Assembly: GCF_018320785.1 (NCBI RefSeq)
Contig: NC_054881.1
Coordinates: forward strand, 42,260,424 to 42,324,423
Length of the DNA stretch: 64,000 bases
Direction of reading: 5' to 3'
Source: Cheilinus undulatus
Taxonomy: Eukaryota; Chordata; Actinopteri; Labriformes; Labridae
Part shown: positions 37,996 through 64,000 of the stretch, one piece after another
Layout: every line of letters starts with the position of its first letter
Numbering within the stretch: position 1 is the stretch's first letter
Made by a program: the position numbers and the translations under genes
Notes under the pieces: model-generated
What the model saw: the letters and a program-made list of their open reading frames with translations, nothing else
The model's database searches: none
Told to the model about the DNA's origin: nothing

Positions 37996-38479
37996 TAGAA
38001 TAAGGATCTGCTGCTGACGTCACAAACATAAAAAAACAGCTCGTCTTTACAAAAATAACCATTTCCTCTGATTTGTTCTGACGCTAGGTTCCAATCTAAA
38101 CTTTTAAACAGTTTATCTCAGTATTTATCATTTTAACGACACTAAGTTGAACACAGAGTCTCTCTAATTATGTTCAAACAATAAAACATCGTCTGAGGTT
38201 TGCATAGATCAAATTCATAGAAAAATACTAGCAGCCTTTTTGAAGGCAGCTCGACTCAAACATGCAGCAGAGAGGAGAGAAATAAAGATATATAGATTTA
38301 TATTTATATCAGCGGTAAAGATCAGATATAAGGAAGCACAAATATTCTAGATATGGCCAAGAGTCTGAGATCAGGGGACTCTGGGCTTCTGTTGGTCTCT
38401 TGTCTCAACATGTCCCTTGGCATCCCGTCAGGTCTGTCTCTCCCTATGTCACATGTCCTGGCATGTCTCTATTCCTGCC

Positions 38480-38930
38480 TGTCATGTCTCAATGTGTCAC
38501 TGTTCCTGCCTGTCCTCGGTCGTCATGTCACTGTTCCTGCCCGTTCTCAGTCATCACGTCACTGTTCCTGCCCGTCATCTGTTGTCACGTCAGTGTTCCT
38601 GCCCGTCATCTGTTGTCACGTCACTGTTCCTGCCCGTTCTCAGTCGTCATGTCACTGTTCCTGCCCGTCATCTGTCATCACGTCACTGTTCCTGCCCGTT
38701 CTCGGTCGTCACGTCACTGTTCCTGCCCGTCCTCGGTCGTCACGTCACTGTTCCTGCCCGTCCTCGGTCGTCACGTCACTGTTTCTGCCAGTCCTCCGTC
38801 GTCACGTCACTGTTCCTGACCGTCCTCGGTCGTCACGTCACTGTTCCTGCCCGTCCTCGGTCATCACGTCACTGTTCCTGCCCGTCCTCGGTCATCACGT
38901 CACTGTTTCTGCCCGTCCTCGGTCGTCACA

Positions 38931-38955
<25 letters not shown>
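38480..38955. repeat. 31-bp array starting inside the talin coding end
   Basis: About 15 copies of GTCACTGTTCCTGCCCGTCC plus TCGGTCGTCAC. On the sense strand most units read GAC GGG CAG GAA CAG TGA. The first unit is the actual end of the talin coding sequence. Confidence 0.95.

Positions 38956-64000
<25,045 letters not shown>

Larger units (their letters stand above)
37225..38930 (-). other. tln1: tln1 3' UTR
   Basis: It runs from the stop codon at 38931-38933 to a polyadenylation signal AATAAA at 37240-37245. It includes the tail of the 31-bp stop-codon array and the hairpin array at 37.65-38.0 kb. Confidence 0.7.

Overview
The window reads as teleost fish nuclear DNA. It carries vertebrate spliced genes with GT-AG introns, a Rex3 (RTE-type) retrotransposon, several decayed Tc1-like transposons of families familiar from fish, short hAT-style inverted-repeat elements, and an exceptional load of minisatellites. 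All three host genes lie on the minus strand, so they are read from high to low coordinates.

Region by region. (1) About 1-2.8 kb: AT-rich, repeat-derived sequence with no gene that I can support. (2) 3.1-13.3 kb: the 5' part of a gp130/IL6ST-type cytokine receptor gene, with six exons encoding a signal peptide, an Ig domain and the two-domain cytokine-binding module ending in WSEWS. Its introns hold a Tc1 relic, two inverted-repeat elements and a nearly complete Rex3 element in the opposite orientation. (3) 14-15.4 kb: an internally deleted Tc1 element and AT-rich spacer. (4) 15.5-35.5 kb: a complete tropomyosin gene, tpm2. It has two promoters/first exons (1a and 1b), two alternative exon 6 versions and two alternative last exons (9a muscle type, 9d non-muscle type). 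The spliced products compute to exactly 284 and 248 residues. A 4.1 kb minisatellite lies downstream of exon 9d. (5) 37.2-64.0 kb: the 3' 31 exons of talin-1 (tln1), which join in one frame to give 1454 C-terminal residues (rod from about R5 to the dimerisation helix), followed by a 1.7 kb 3' UTR with AATAAA. The 5' part of tln1 lies beyond the right edge.

The tln1-then-tpm2 order on one strand matches my recollection of human TLN1-TPM2 at 9p13.3. Both products serve the actin cytoskeleton: tropomyosin coats actin filaments, and talin couples integrins to actin.

The most unusual theme is that many minisatellites look seeded by, or fused to, exon boundaries. One array reiterates the exon 1b tail and its 5' splice site. 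One reiterates the exon 5 3' splice site. The talin stop-codon region begins a 31-bp array. The tpm2 exon 9d coding end has a degenerate second copy and shares a core with the 4 kb array. One talin intron is almost entirely an AG-free, pyrimidine-rich array of CTAAC-containing units. No CRISPR, operon or prokaryotic system is present.
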